Positions 1-6,708 of a stretch of DNA of 10,695 nt are shown in pieces. Both the position numbers and the translations under genes were made by a program. The notes under the pieces are model-generated. The model had not been told where the DNA came from and did not search any database. It was given only the letters and a program-made list of their open reading frames with translations. The DNA comes from JANYCG01 sp031397915. GTDB taxonomy: Bacteria > Pseudomonadota > Gammaproteobacteria > Burkholderiales > Burkholderiaceae_C. Positions within the stretch are counted from its first letter, which is position 1. Every line of letters begins with the position of its first letter. The stretch spans positions 1-10,695 of the forward strand of contig JANNMM010000164.1 of NCBI GenBank assembly GCA_031397915.1. Reading direction: 5' to 3'.

Positions 1-1290
1 GCCTCATTCGGCCCCTCGGGCGGGCGCATCCAGGTGTATGTGAAAGGCGAAGAGATCGGCGCCGAGCTGTATGAGCAGTTCAAACACTGGGACCTGGGCG
101 ACATCGTGGCTGCCGAGGGCCGTGTCTTCAAAACCAAAACCGGTGAATTGTCGATCCATGCCAGCTCGGTTCGTTTGCTCACCAAGAGCCTGCGCCCCAT
201 GCCCGACAAGTTTCATGGCATGGCCGACCAGGAGGTCAAATACCGCCAGCGTTACGTCGACCTGATGACCGACGAGGCCACCCGCAAGCGCTTCGTTGCG
301 CGCAGCAAGGCCGTGAGCGGCATGCGCGAGTTCATGGTGGCGCACGACTTCCTCGAAGTCGAAACGCCGATGCTGCACCCGATCCCCGGCGGTGCCAATG
401 CCAAGCCTTTCAAGACGCACCACAACGCGCTGGACCAGGAAATGTTTTTGCGCATCGCGCCCGAGCTGTATTTGAAGCGCCTGATCGTTGGCGGTTTCGA
501 GCGGGTGTTCGAGATCAACCGCAGCTACAGGAACGAAGGCATCAGCGTGCGCCACAACCCCGAGTTCACCATGATGGAGTTCTACGCGGCGTACTGGAAC
601 TACCTCGATTTGATGGACTTCACCGAGGCCCTGATCCGCGACGCGGCGCAGAAAGCCTGCGGCACGCTGGAATTGAGTTACGCGGGCAAACCGGTCGACC
701 TCGCGGCGAAGTTCGAGCGCCTCACCATCCGGGACGCCATCATCAAACACACCGAAGCCGCCGCCGCGATGGACGACGGCTCGGGCCTTTGTGTGGACAG
801 CACACTCTGGCTCACCAACGCCCTGCGCAAACTTGGCATGACCGAAGAAAAACACAAGTTGTCCAGGCGATCGCTGGCCAGTTTGCAGGTGTTGTACTTC
901 GAAGAAACGGTGGAAGAAAAACTCTGGCAGCCGACTTTCATCATGGAGCACCCGACCGAAATCTCGCCGCTTGCCCGCGCCAATGACGAGCGCCCGGAAG
1001 TCACCGAACGTTTCGAGCTGTATATCACCGGGCGCGAATTCGGCAACGGCTTCAGCGAACTGAACGATGCGGAAACCCAAGCCGAACGTTTCAATGCCCA
1101 GGTGGCTGCCAAAGACAGCGGCGACGACGAAGCCATGTTTTACGACCACGACTTCGTGCGCGCCCTGGAATACGGCATGCCGCCCACGGGCGGCTGCGGC
1201 GTAGGCATTGACCGCTTGATGATGCTGCTGACCGACAGTGCCAGCATCCGCGACGTGATTTTGTTCCCGGCGTTGCGGCGCGAGGCTTAG
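1..1290 (+). CDS. lysS: Lysine--tRNA ligase, class II (5'-truncated by window edge)
   Basis: Cytoplasmic lysyl-tRNA synthetase, which charges tRNA-Lys with lysine using ATP. The reading frame is open from base 1 with no convincing start; the GTG at 34 lies inside the anticodon-binding OB-fold, so the gene begins upstream. The window holds 429 residues, against about 505 for E. coli LysS, so roughly 75-85 N-terminal residues are missing. Window codons 1-75 are the end of the OB-fold domain (FGPSGGRIQVYVKG, then the LRPMPDKFHG linker). Codons 76-429 are the class II catalytic core. Motif 2 is visible as SYRNEGISVRHNPEFT (Arg177-Glu179 in window numbering), and motif 3 as GCGVGIDRL at codons 398-406, followed by the family-typical end RDVILFPALR. 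The next gene begins 5 nt after the stop, so lysS may lead an operon. Identification is very secure. Confidence 0.98.
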   Translation, partial: ASFGPSGGRIQVYVKGEEIGAELYEQFKHWDLGDIVAAEGRVFKTKTGELSIHASSVRLLTKSLRPMPDKFHGMADQEVKYRQRYVDLMTDEATRKRFVARSKAVSGMREFMVAHDFLEVETPMLHPIPGGANAKPFKTHHNALDQEMFLRIAPELYLKRLIVGGFERVFEINRSYRNEGISVRHNPEFTMMEFYAAYWNYLDLMDFTEALIRDAAQKACGTLELSYAGKPVDLAAKFERLTIRDAIIKHTEAAAAMDDGSGLCVDSTLWLTNALRKLGMTEEKHKLSRRSLASLQVLYFEETVEEKLWQPTFIMEHPTEISPLARANDERPEVTERFELYITGREFGNGFSELNDAETQAERFNAQVAAKDSGDDEAMFYDHDFVRALEYGMPPTGGCGVGIDRLMMLLTDSASIRDVILFPALRREA

Positions 1291-1295
1291 TTTTT

Positions 1296-2993
1296 GTGCA
1301 TTGGGACTGTGATTTGCTGGTCATCGGCTCCGGCGCGGGCGGTTTGTCGACCGCCGTGACCGCCGCCCATCTGGGCCTGAAAGTCATCGTTGCCGAAAAG
1401 GAGCCGCAATACGGTGGCACCACGGCCTGGTCGGGTGGCTGGATGTGGATTCCGCGCAACCCGCTGGCCACCGAGGCAGGCATACAGGAAGACATCGGCG
1501 CACCACTGTCGTATTTGAAACACGAGCTGGGTGACAAGTTTGACGAAGCCCGCGCGCTGGCTTTTCTGATCCACGGCCCGGCGATGGTTGATTTTTTCAG
1601 AAGCCAGACGCTCTTGCAGTTCATCGACGGCAATGGCATCCCGGATTTTCACGGCCGCACGCCTTCTGCATCCCTGGGTGGGCGCTCGATCTGTGCGGCA
1701 CCGTTTGACGCGCGAATTCTGGGCGACCACCTGGCCGGTTTGAAGCCCCCGTTGGCCGAGACCACGCTGTGGGGAATGGGCATCGCATCGGGCGCCGATT
1801 TGCGGCATTTTTTGAACGCGATGCGTAAACCCGAATCGTTGTGGTACGTGACACAACGCATTCTTCGCCATTGGGCAGACTTGCTTTTCCACCGCCGCGG
1901 CATGCGGCTCGTCAACGGCAATGCGCTGGTGGCGGGCTTGGCTGCGTCAGCTTTCGCCAAAGGCGTGGAGATTCGCACCAGCAGCCCCGCCAAACGACTG
2001 CTCATTGAAGAAGGAAAGGTATTGGGCGCCGTTCTGGCCAGCGAAAACGGCAACGTCGACGTCCGTGCGCGCTGCGGCGTGGTGCTGGCTTGCGGTGGTT
2101 TTCCGCACGACGTGGCCCGAAAGATGGAATTGTTGCCCCATGCGCCGACGGGGCAGGAGCATTGGTCGGCCGCCTCGCGCGGCAACACCGGCGAAGGCCT
2201 GCGTTTGGGTGAATCGGCTGGCGCTGTCGTGGCAAAAGGCTTGGTGCAGGCCGCGGCACTGGCGCCGGTGTCGCTGGTGCCACGTCAGGATGGCAGCGTC
2301 GCGCACTTCCCGCACTTGATCGAACGCGCCAAGCCCGGCCTGATCGCTGTCACGGCCAGCGGCCAGCGCTTTTGCAACGAGGCCGATTCGTATTACGACT
2401 TTGTCAGCGCCCTCCTCCAGGCCACGACCGCCGGGCAGGCGGCGCAGGCCTGGCTGGTGTGTGACCACACGTTCATCCGCCACTACGGGCTGGGCGCGGT
2501 AAAACCCGCACCGATACCGCTGGGTGCGATGTTGCGCAACGGCTATTTGCAGCGCGGCGACAGCCTGGCTGACCTGGCCCGGTTTTGCGGCATTGAAGCC
2601 AATCGGCTGCACGTGACGGTTCAGCGCTACAACGCAATGGCCCAGATCGGTCAAGACAGCGACTTCGCCAAAGGCGAAACCCCCTACAACCGCATTCAGG
2701 GCGACGCGGGCAGCAGGTGGCCCAACCCCTGCATGGCGCCTCTGGCACGCGGGCCGTATTACGCCGTCAAGGTGGTGCCCGGCAGCCTGGGTACGTTTGC
2801 AGGTTTGACGGTCAACACCCATGCCCAGGTACTCAACGCGCTAGGGCAACCGATACCGGGCTTGTACGCCGCCGGCAACGACATGAACAGCATGATGGGT
2901 GGCCACTACCCCAGCGGCGGCATCACGCTTGGGCCGGCCATGACTTTTGGTTTCATCGCCGCTCACCATGCGGCCGTCAAAAGTATTGTGTAG
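1296..2993 (+). CDS. FAD-dependent oxidoreductase, 3-ketosteroid dehydrogenase / fumarate reductase flavoprotein type
   Basis: A 565-residue soluble flavoprotein without signal peptide. The N-terminus is a dinucleotide-binding fold: LLVIGSGAGGLSTA (glycines 11, 13, 16), with Glu34 at the end of the second strand to bind the ADP ribose. GGTTAWSGGWMWIPRN at residues 40-55 is characteristic of this group. The C-terminus carries YAAGNDMNSMMGGHYPSGG and TLGPAMTFG, the FAD-capping segment. In Delta1-3-ketosteroid dehydrogenases a Tyr and a Gly four residues later bind the C3 carbonyl; Tyr538 and Gly542 fit that spacing. The family introduces C=C bonds next to carbonyls or reduces them; the substrate here cannot be read from sequence. 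The start is GTG, 5 nt after lysS; the purine-rich GCGAGG inside the end of lysS is the only candidate ribosome site, suggesting coupled translation. The acyl-CoA dehydrogenase follows after 38 bp, so it may belong functionally with that cassette. Family is secure, function is not. Confidence 0.9.
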   Translation: MHWDCDLLVIGSGAGGLSTAVTAAHLGLKVIVAEKEPQYGGTTAWSGGWMWIPRNPLATEAGIQEDIGAPLSYLKHELGDKFDEARALAFLIHGPAMVDFFRSQTLLQFIDGNGIPDFHGRTPSASLGGRSICAAPFDARILGDHLAGLKPPLAETTLWGMGIASGADLRHFLNAMRKPESLWYVTQRILRHWADLLFHRRGMRLVNGNALVAGLAASAFAKGVEIRTSSPAKRLLIEEGKVLGAVLASENGNVDVRARCGVVLACGGFPHDVARKMELLPHAPTGQEHWSAASRGNTGEGLRLGESAGAVVAKGLVQAAALAPVSLVPRQDGSVAHFPHLIERAKPGLIAVTASGQRFCNEADSYYDFVSALLQATTAGQAAQAWLVCDHTFIRHYGLGAVKPAPIPLGAMLRNGYLQRGDSLADLARFCGIEANRLHVTVQRYNAMAQIGQDSDFAKGETPYNRIQGDAGSRWPNPCMAPLARGPYYAVKVVPGSLGTFAGLTVNTHAQVLNALGQPIPGLYAAGNDMNSMMGGHYPSGGITLGPAMTFGFIAAHHAAVKSIV

Positions 2994-3019
2994 CGCGAGA
3001 CCGCGCATTCGCAGTGGTT

Positions 3020-3025
3020 TAGAGT
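3020..3025 (+). promoter_or_regulatory. Candidate -10 element (TAGAGT) directly before the acyl-CoA dehydrogenase gene
   Basis: TAGAGT ends 6 nt before the ATG at 3032. If it is a real -10 element, transcription would start at or next to the ATG, giving a leaderless mRNA. No clear -35 is seen, and a weak CAGG at 3027-3030 is the only Shine-Dalgarno-like sequence. The gene could equally be transcribed from lysS or the flavoprotein gene. Confidence 0.3.
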
Positions 3026-3031
3026 TCAGGC

Positions 3032-4315
3032 ATGAACTTCACCATCCCGGCTGACATCGTGTCGTATTTGGCGGAGCTTGACGCGTTCATTGAACGCGAG
3101 ATCAAGCCCCTCGAACGACAAGACGACAACATCCGCTTTTTTGACCACCGCCGCGAATTTGCCCGGACCGATTTTGAGCGTGGTGGTCTGCCGCGCCACG
3201 AGTGGGAAGCGTTGCTGTCCGAGATGCGCCGCCGCGCCGACGCGGCCGGCCACTACCGCTATGCCCTGCCGGCGGAATTCGGCGGCAAAAACGGCAGCAA
3301 CCTGGCGATGACCATCATCCGCGAACACCTCGCCGCCAAAGGCCTGGGTCTTCACAATGATTTGCAAAACGAGAGTTCCATCGTCGGCAATGCACCTGTG
3401 GCGCTGATGCTGCGCGACTTTGGTACACCGTCGCAGAAACAACAATTCATTCCGGGACTGCTGGACGGCAGCCTGCGTTTCGGTTTTGGCCTGACTGAGC
3501 CCAACCATGGCTCTGACGCCACCTGGATGGAAACGCGCGGCGTGGCAAGCGCCAAAAACGTGTCAAGCGGCCTGCCTGGTTGGCGCCTGGATGGCGAAAA
3601 AATGTGGAACACCGGCCTGCACACCGCCACACACGACCTGGTCTTCGCCCGCACTTCGGGCAAAGATGGTGATGCACGCGGCATCACCTGTTTCATCGTG
3701 CCTACGGACGCGCCTGGCTTCAAGATTGAAGAGTACCTGTGGACCTTCAACATGCCCACCGACCACCCGCGCATTTCGCTCACCGGCGTGTGGGTGGCGA
3801 GCGACGCGATTTTGGGCGAGCCAGACAACGGCCTGGCGCTGGCGCAACACTTCGTGCATGAAAACCGCATTCGCCAGGCAGCCTCGTCGTTGGGAGCGGC
3901 GCAGTATTGCATCAACGAAAGTGTCGCTTACGCGCGCACCCGCAAACCGTTTGGCAAACCACTGGCCACCCACCAAGGCATCCAGTTTCCGCTGGTCGAA
4001 TTGCACACCGAAGCGGCCATGTTGCGCGCCCTGATTTACCAGACCGCCTGGCGCATGGACCAGATGAGCAAGCCCGAAGTAGCGCGGCAATTGAGCGATC
4101 AGGTCTCGATGTGCAACTACCGCGCCAACCGGCTGGTGTGCGAGGCGGCAGATCGCGCCATGCAGGTGCACGGCGGCATCGGGTATTCGCGCCACAAACC
4201 GTTTGAACACATCTACCGCCACCACCGGCGCTACCGCATTACCGAAGGCGCAGAAGAAATCCAGATGCGCAAGGTGGCGGGCCACCTGTTTGGCATGATT
4301 GGCAAAGCCGACTGA
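3032..4315 (+). CDS. Acyl-CoA dehydrogenase family protein, LvaC/ACAD11-like by context
   Basis: A 427-residue protein with the full acyl-CoA dehydrogenase fold: helical N-domain (about 1-145), beta-domain with the flavin-contacting LTEPNHGSD at 154-162, and C-terminal helical bundle ending in MQVHGGIGYSRHKPFEHIYR and ITEGAEEIQMRKVAG. Glu405 in ITEG aligns with the catalytic base of medium-chain acyl-CoA dehydrogenase (YEGT motif), so flavin-dependent alpha,beta-dehydrogenation is chemically possible. The segment LWTFNMPTDHPRISL resembles the subfamily that travels with APH-type kinases. The kinase gene starts 9 nt downstream. In P. putida, LvaC works with kinase LvaA and small protein LvaB to turn a phosphorylated 4-hydroxyacyl-CoA into a 3-hydroxyacyl-CoA; the neighbours here suggest the same job, which is inference from context. 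Family is certain; substrate and exact reaction are not. Confidence 0.93.
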   Translation: MNFTIPADIVSYLAELDAFIEREIKPLERQDDNIRFFDHRREFARTDFERGGLPRHEWEALLSEMRRRADAAGHYRYALPAEFGGKNGSNLAMTIIREHLAAKGLGLHNDLQNESSIVGNAPVALMLRDFGTPSQKQQFIPGLLDGSLRFGFGLTEPNHGSDATWMETRGVASAKNVSSGLPGWRLDGEKMWNTGLHTATHDLVFARTSGKDGDARGITCFIVPTDAPGFKIEEYLWTFNMPTDHPRISLTGVWVASDAILGEPDNGLALAQHFVHENRIRQAASSLGAAQYCINESVAYARTRKPFGKPLATHQGIQFPLVELHTEAAMLRALIYQTAWRMDQMSKPEVARQLSDQVSMCNYRANRLVCEAADRAMQVHGGIGYSRHKPFEHIYRHHRRYRITEGAEEIQMRKVAGHLFGMIGKAD

Positions 4316-4324
4316 CGCGCTGCC

Positions 4325-5359
4325 GTGGTGAACGCATCCGACGCGCCCAGCCCAAGGCTGCTCGAGGCAGCGCTGCAAAACGCCCTCGCCCAGCCGGTGG
4401 CCGTGGTGCAACTGCGACGCCTCACCGCCGGCGCCACCAAACAAACCTGGCTGCTGGAAGTGACCGTGCAGGGCACGCCCGAGCGGCTGGTGCTGCAAAC
4501 GCTGCCCGCGACAAAGTTGCAATCCAGCGGCGGCACGACGCAACGCACGCTCAGCCCGCAGCAGGACGCGCAGATCACCCAGTTGGCGCGCGATCACGGC
4601 GTGCCTGCACCCCAACTGGTGTTGCGGCTGGACGCGTCCCAGGGCCTCGGGCACGGGCAGATCACGCGTTTCGTCGCAGGCGAAACACTGGCGCCAAAAA
4701 TTCTGCGCGACGCGCGATACAGCATTGCGCGCGAACGTCTCACCGCGCAATGCGCGCAGGCGCTGGCAAACATCCACCGCATCCCCTCAAACCAGGCCAG
4801 TTTTTTGCCGGGTAAAGACGCCCACAGCCAGTGGCTGGACAACCGCGCACAGGTGCAAGCCAGCGGCATCTTTTACCCCGCGCTTGAATGGGGCCTGCGC
4901 TGGGTCGAAGAGCGGCTCGCCGCGCATGTCAATCCGGTTCTGGTGCCGGTGCACGGTGATTTCCGGCTCGGCAATTTCATCGTCAACGAAGAGGGCCTGG
5001 CCGCCGTGATCGACTGGGAACTGGCCCACCTGGGCGACCCGATGCAAGACCTGGCCTGGTTGTGCCTGCGCACCTGGCGCTTTGGCGGCGCGGGAGAGGT
5101 GGCCGGTATCGGCCGGCGCGAAGACCTGTACGCGGCCTACGAGGGCTTCGGTGGCGTGGCCGTCGACCCGGCCCGCGTTTTTTTCTGGGAGATGGCTTGC
5201 CAGGTTCGTTGGGCCGTGATGTGCCTGGGTATGGGCCAGGGCACGCCGGGTTCAGACCCACAAGGCGTGAGTCTTGAGCACCGGCTGATCGGCCGGCGCA
5301 TGGTCGAGCCTTTGTGGGACATGGTCCAACTGGCCAAAACCCGGGGAGACGCCGCATGA
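4325..5359 (+). CDS. APH-family phosphotransferase, LvaA / ACAD10-11 kinase-domain-like
   Basis: A 344-residue soluble kinase-like protein of the aminoglycoside phosphotransferase superfamily. The N-lobe runs to about residue 115 and includes LTAGATKQTWLLEV (33-46). The catalytic loop is HGDFRLGN: Asp212 as catalytic base and Asn217 as metal ligand, followed by IDWELAHLGDP with Asp230 as the second metal ligand. LGDPMQDLAW is typical of the group next to acyl-CoA dehydrogenases and not of antibiotic kinases. LvaA of P. putida and the kinase domains of ACAD10/ACAD11 phosphorylate the 4-hydroxyl of 4-hydroxyacyl-CoA; that role is inferred here from gene order. Start is GTG at 4325 or the adjacent GTG at 4328, 9 nt after the upstream stop, with no clear Shine-Dalgarno, which suggests coupled translation. 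Oddity: residue 58 (VLQTLP) is Gln where relatives usually have a basic residue (LRR.P). Confidence 0.9.
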   Translation: MVNASDAPSPRLLEAALQNALAQPVAVVQLRRLTAGATKQTWLLEVTVQGTPERLVLQTLPATKLQSSGGTTQRTLSPQQDAQITQLARDHGVPAPQLVLRLDASQGLGHGQITRFVAGETLAPKILRDARYSIARERLTAQCAQALANIHRIPSNQASFLPGKDAHSQWLDNRAQVQASGIFYPALEWGLRWVEERLAAHVNPVLVPVHGDFRLGNFIVNEEGLAAVIDWELAHLGDPMQDLAWLCLRTWRFGGAGEVAGIGRREDLYAAYEGFGGVAVDPARVFFWEMACQVRWAVMCLGMGQGTPGSDPQGVSLEHRLIGRRMVEPLWDMVQLAKTRGDAA

Positions 5360-5685
5360 CCCAAACGCCGCCCGATGCCGCCCTGCTGGCCGCCGCCATC
5401 GACTACCTGGAAGCCCAGCTCCTGCCCGAGCTCCAGGGTGAACACCGGTTCAAGACGCGGCTCCTGGTCAACGCGCTGAAGGCTGTGGCGCGCAACCAGC
5501 TGGCCGACGCATCCGGCAACCCGCAAAGTGACGAGGACCCAGCCAGTCGCCTCGCCCTGGCGATCCGCGGCAAGGCGGTGGCGCTGGACGAGCCGGCGCT
5601 GCTGGCGCAGCTTGAAACGCAGTTGCGGCTTGATTTGCGTATCAACAACCCGAAGTGGCTGGAAGGGCCACCGGTGGCAGCGTAA
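5356..5685 (+). CDS. DUF6285-like small protein, LvaB-like partner of the kinase
   Basis: A 109-residue, probably all-helical cytoplasmic protein without signal peptide or membrane segment. Its N-terminal half (LLAAAIDYLEAQLLPELQG, then FKTRLLVNALKAVARNQ) matches my recollection of DUF6285, a small family found beside APH-type kinases and acyl-CoA dehydrogenases. The start is ATG at 5356, inside the kinase stop (ATGA overlap), with GGGGAGA at 5343-5349 as a well-placed ribosome site. The frame stays open upstream to a Met at 5314, but that would overlap the kinase heavily and is rejected. The P. putida protein LvaB, also small, is needed for LvaA kinase activity; by size and position this protein is proposed as its counterpart. 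How such proteins act biochemically is not clear to me. Coding status is secure; the name rests on pattern and context. Confidence 0.82.
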   Translation: MTQTPPDAALLAAAIDYLEAQLLPELQGEHRFKTRLLVNALKAVARNQLADASGNPQSDEDPASRLALAIRGKAVALDEPALLAQLETQLRLDLRINNPKWLEGPPVAA

Positions 5686-5721
5686 AACGCGACCGGCGCC
5701 AACGCAGACAACGGTCTGGAC

Positions 5722-5751
5722 AATAATTAACATGGGTGTTAATTATTTTTT
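5722..5751 (+). terminator. Perfect AT-rich hairpin with T tract after the kinase cassette
   Basis: AATAATTAAC (5722-5731) and GTTAATTATT (5738-5747) are exact reverse complements around a 6-nt loop, and the run of six Ts at 5746-5751 starts within the second arm. It lies 37 nt after the last stop of the cassette, the expected place for an intrinsic terminator. The stem has only two G-C pairs, which is weak for a terminator, so a regulator-binding palindrome is a real alternative. Confidence 0.5.
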
Positions 5752-5924
5752 CATTTGAGGTAATTTTCGCACTATTTATGCGTTTTAAGCCTTAAAGTCA
5801 CGTAAATATTGCATTGTTTGCTATGTATTTAGTAGCATCATGAAATGCCAGCGAATCCACTGTGAAACTCTTGTCTACACTCGCGAACACAACGGTTTTC
5901 AGCCGTTCAACCTCAGGGGAATTC
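5752..5924 (+). other. AT-rich leader region upstream of the lipoprotein gene
   Basis: This stretch is much richer in A and T than its surroundings up to about 5840 and presumably holds the lipoprotein promoter, though I could not fix a convincing -35/-10 pair. It contains the odd palindrome TTTAAGCCTTAAA (5784-5796) and a small stem AACGG/CCGTT (5891-5895 with 5903-5907) just before the ribosome site. No credible gene is seen: an ATG at 5840 opens a frame that runs out of phase into the lipoprotein gene. Confidence 0.4.
5915..5920 (+). promoter_or_regulatory. Ribosome binding site AGGGGA deciding the lipoprotein start
   Basis: AGGGGA lies 4 nt before the ATG at 5925. It favours this ATG over the in-frame GTG at 5862, which has no such site and would bury the signal peptide 21 residues inside the protein. 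Confidence 0.6.
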
Positions 5925-6635
5925 ATGAAACATCTATCCGTTCTGCTCTCGTCTGTCCTGCTGGTGGCCTGTGGCGGCGGTGGGGGCGGCGGACCCGTCG
6001 CGTCAACGAGCACGTTTCAGTTGAAGCAGGCTTACACCAATGACTTCAACAACACGGCGCCCTACAACTTCAGCGTCAGCGGAGTCATCACGGTCAACGG
6101 TATTTCGGGCAGCCTGTCAGGAAGCGGCTCAGTGACCCAAAGCCCAGTGAGCAGCACGACCTTTGAGGGCGTGCCTGCGCAGCAAAAGTCAAAAACCGTT
6201 GCCGGCACGATCACCGTAACAGCAGGCGGAATCCCCGCCTCTTCTGCGTTGCCGACCACCATTGGCACGACTTTTCTGAGCCCGGGATTTGATCTGGTGG
6301 GGTTCACGTCGGTTGGCGCCTACTCGGTCGCCGCAGCGCCGGTGACCACACCCGTAACGGGCCGGGTGGGCAATTCGGGAACAATCGGTACCTTCAACAC
6401 TTACGCGTCGATCGCCAGAGGCCTCCTCCTGTCAACCACGGTCTTCACCTGGACTTTGTCAGCTGACACGGCAGACACCGCTTTGTTCACTCTCACCCAA
6501 ACGGTCAGAAACTCCAGCAACGCCGTGCTGGCGACGCAGGATGAGGTTTTTCGAGTGACGCCTGCCGGTGGGGCCACGCGGATCAGCGCATCAAGTGTTG
6601 TCAGCGGATTGGGGACCCTGACATTTAACTATTGA
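5925..6635 (+). CDS. Putative lipoprotein, function unknown
   Basis: A 236-residue predicted lipoprotein. Residues 1-15 form a short signal peptide (Lys2, hydrophobic core SVLLSSVLLVA), with the lipobox LVAC and lipidation at Cys16. Seven glycines follow the cysteine, a flexible tether common in lipoproteins of Burkholderiales. The residue after the Cys is Gly and not Asp, so outer-membrane sorting is likely in this group. The mature part is rich in Ser, Thr, Gly, Ala and Val, with alternating polar and hydrophobic residues, pointing to a beta-sandwich or beta-barrel-like fold. It has a single cysteine (the lipidated one) and no recognised catalytic motif. It stands alone between a probable terminator and a convergent thioesterase gene. 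I do not recognise the family. The start at 5925 is chosen for the ribosome site and signal peptide. Confidence 0.85.
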   Translation: MKHLSVLLSSVLLVACGGGGGGGPVASTSTFQLKQAYTNDFNNTAPYNFSVSGVITVNGISGSLSGSGSVTQSPVSSTTFEGVPAQQKSKTVAGTITVTAGGIPASSALPTTIGTTFLSPGFDLVGFTSVGAYSVAAAPVTTPVTGRVGNSGTIGTFNTYASIARGLLLSTTVFTWTLSADTADTALFTLTQTVRNSSNAVLATQDEVFRVTPAGGATRISASSVVSGLGTLTFNY

Positions 6636-6661
6636 GCCGACAGGCATCGTGCACAGGCCGC

Positions 6662-6708
6662 GTTGAGCAAGCCCTTCTTTGCTCCTTGCGCCGCTCCCCT
6701 CAACTTTT
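6662..6708 (+). terminator. Possible weak terminator between convergent genes
   Basis: GTTGAG (6662-6667) can pair with CTCAAC (6699-6704), which is followed by TTTT. An alternative inner stem pairs GAGCAA (6665-6670) with TTGCTC (6679-6684). The two stems compete for the same bases, the loop of the outer one is long, and it enters the end of the thioesterase gene, so support is limited. Confidence 0.25.

Noticed and set aside
4..1149. Long minus-strand ORF opposite lysS (381 residues)
   Set aside because: Low-complexity His/Val/Gly/Ala/Arg-rich translation typical of the antisense of a GC-rich gene; lysS is unmistakable on the plus strand.
1947..2822. Minus-strand ORF of 291 residues inside the flavoprotein gene
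   Set aside because: Shadow of the flavoprotein frame; no motif, no ribosome site.
2993..3006. GCGCG-AGAC-CGCGC hairpin after the flavoprotein stop, considered as a terminator
   Set aside because: Only five pairs and no T tract; common by chance in GC-rich DNA.
3563..4777. Minus-strand ORF of 404 residues spanning the dehydrogenase-kinase junction
   Set aside because: Crosses two clear plus-strand genes with full catalytic motifs; its translation has no recognisable domain and antisense-like composition.
4325..5359. Antibiotic-resistance aminoglycoside kinase
   Set aside because: Shares the superfamily fold, but the LGDPMQDLAW region and the dehydrogenase/DUF6285 neighbours point to acyl-CoA metabolism.
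5732..5758. Eight-residue mini-ORF (MGVNYFFI) starting in the hairpin loop, considered as a leader peptide
   Set aside because: No ribosome site, no run of a regulatory amino acid and no competing attenuator stems; most likely chance.
5840..6043. 67-residue ORF starting ATGAAATGCC before the lipoprotein
   Set aside because: Runs out of frame through the signal-peptide coding region, becomes Arg-rich, and has no ribosome site.
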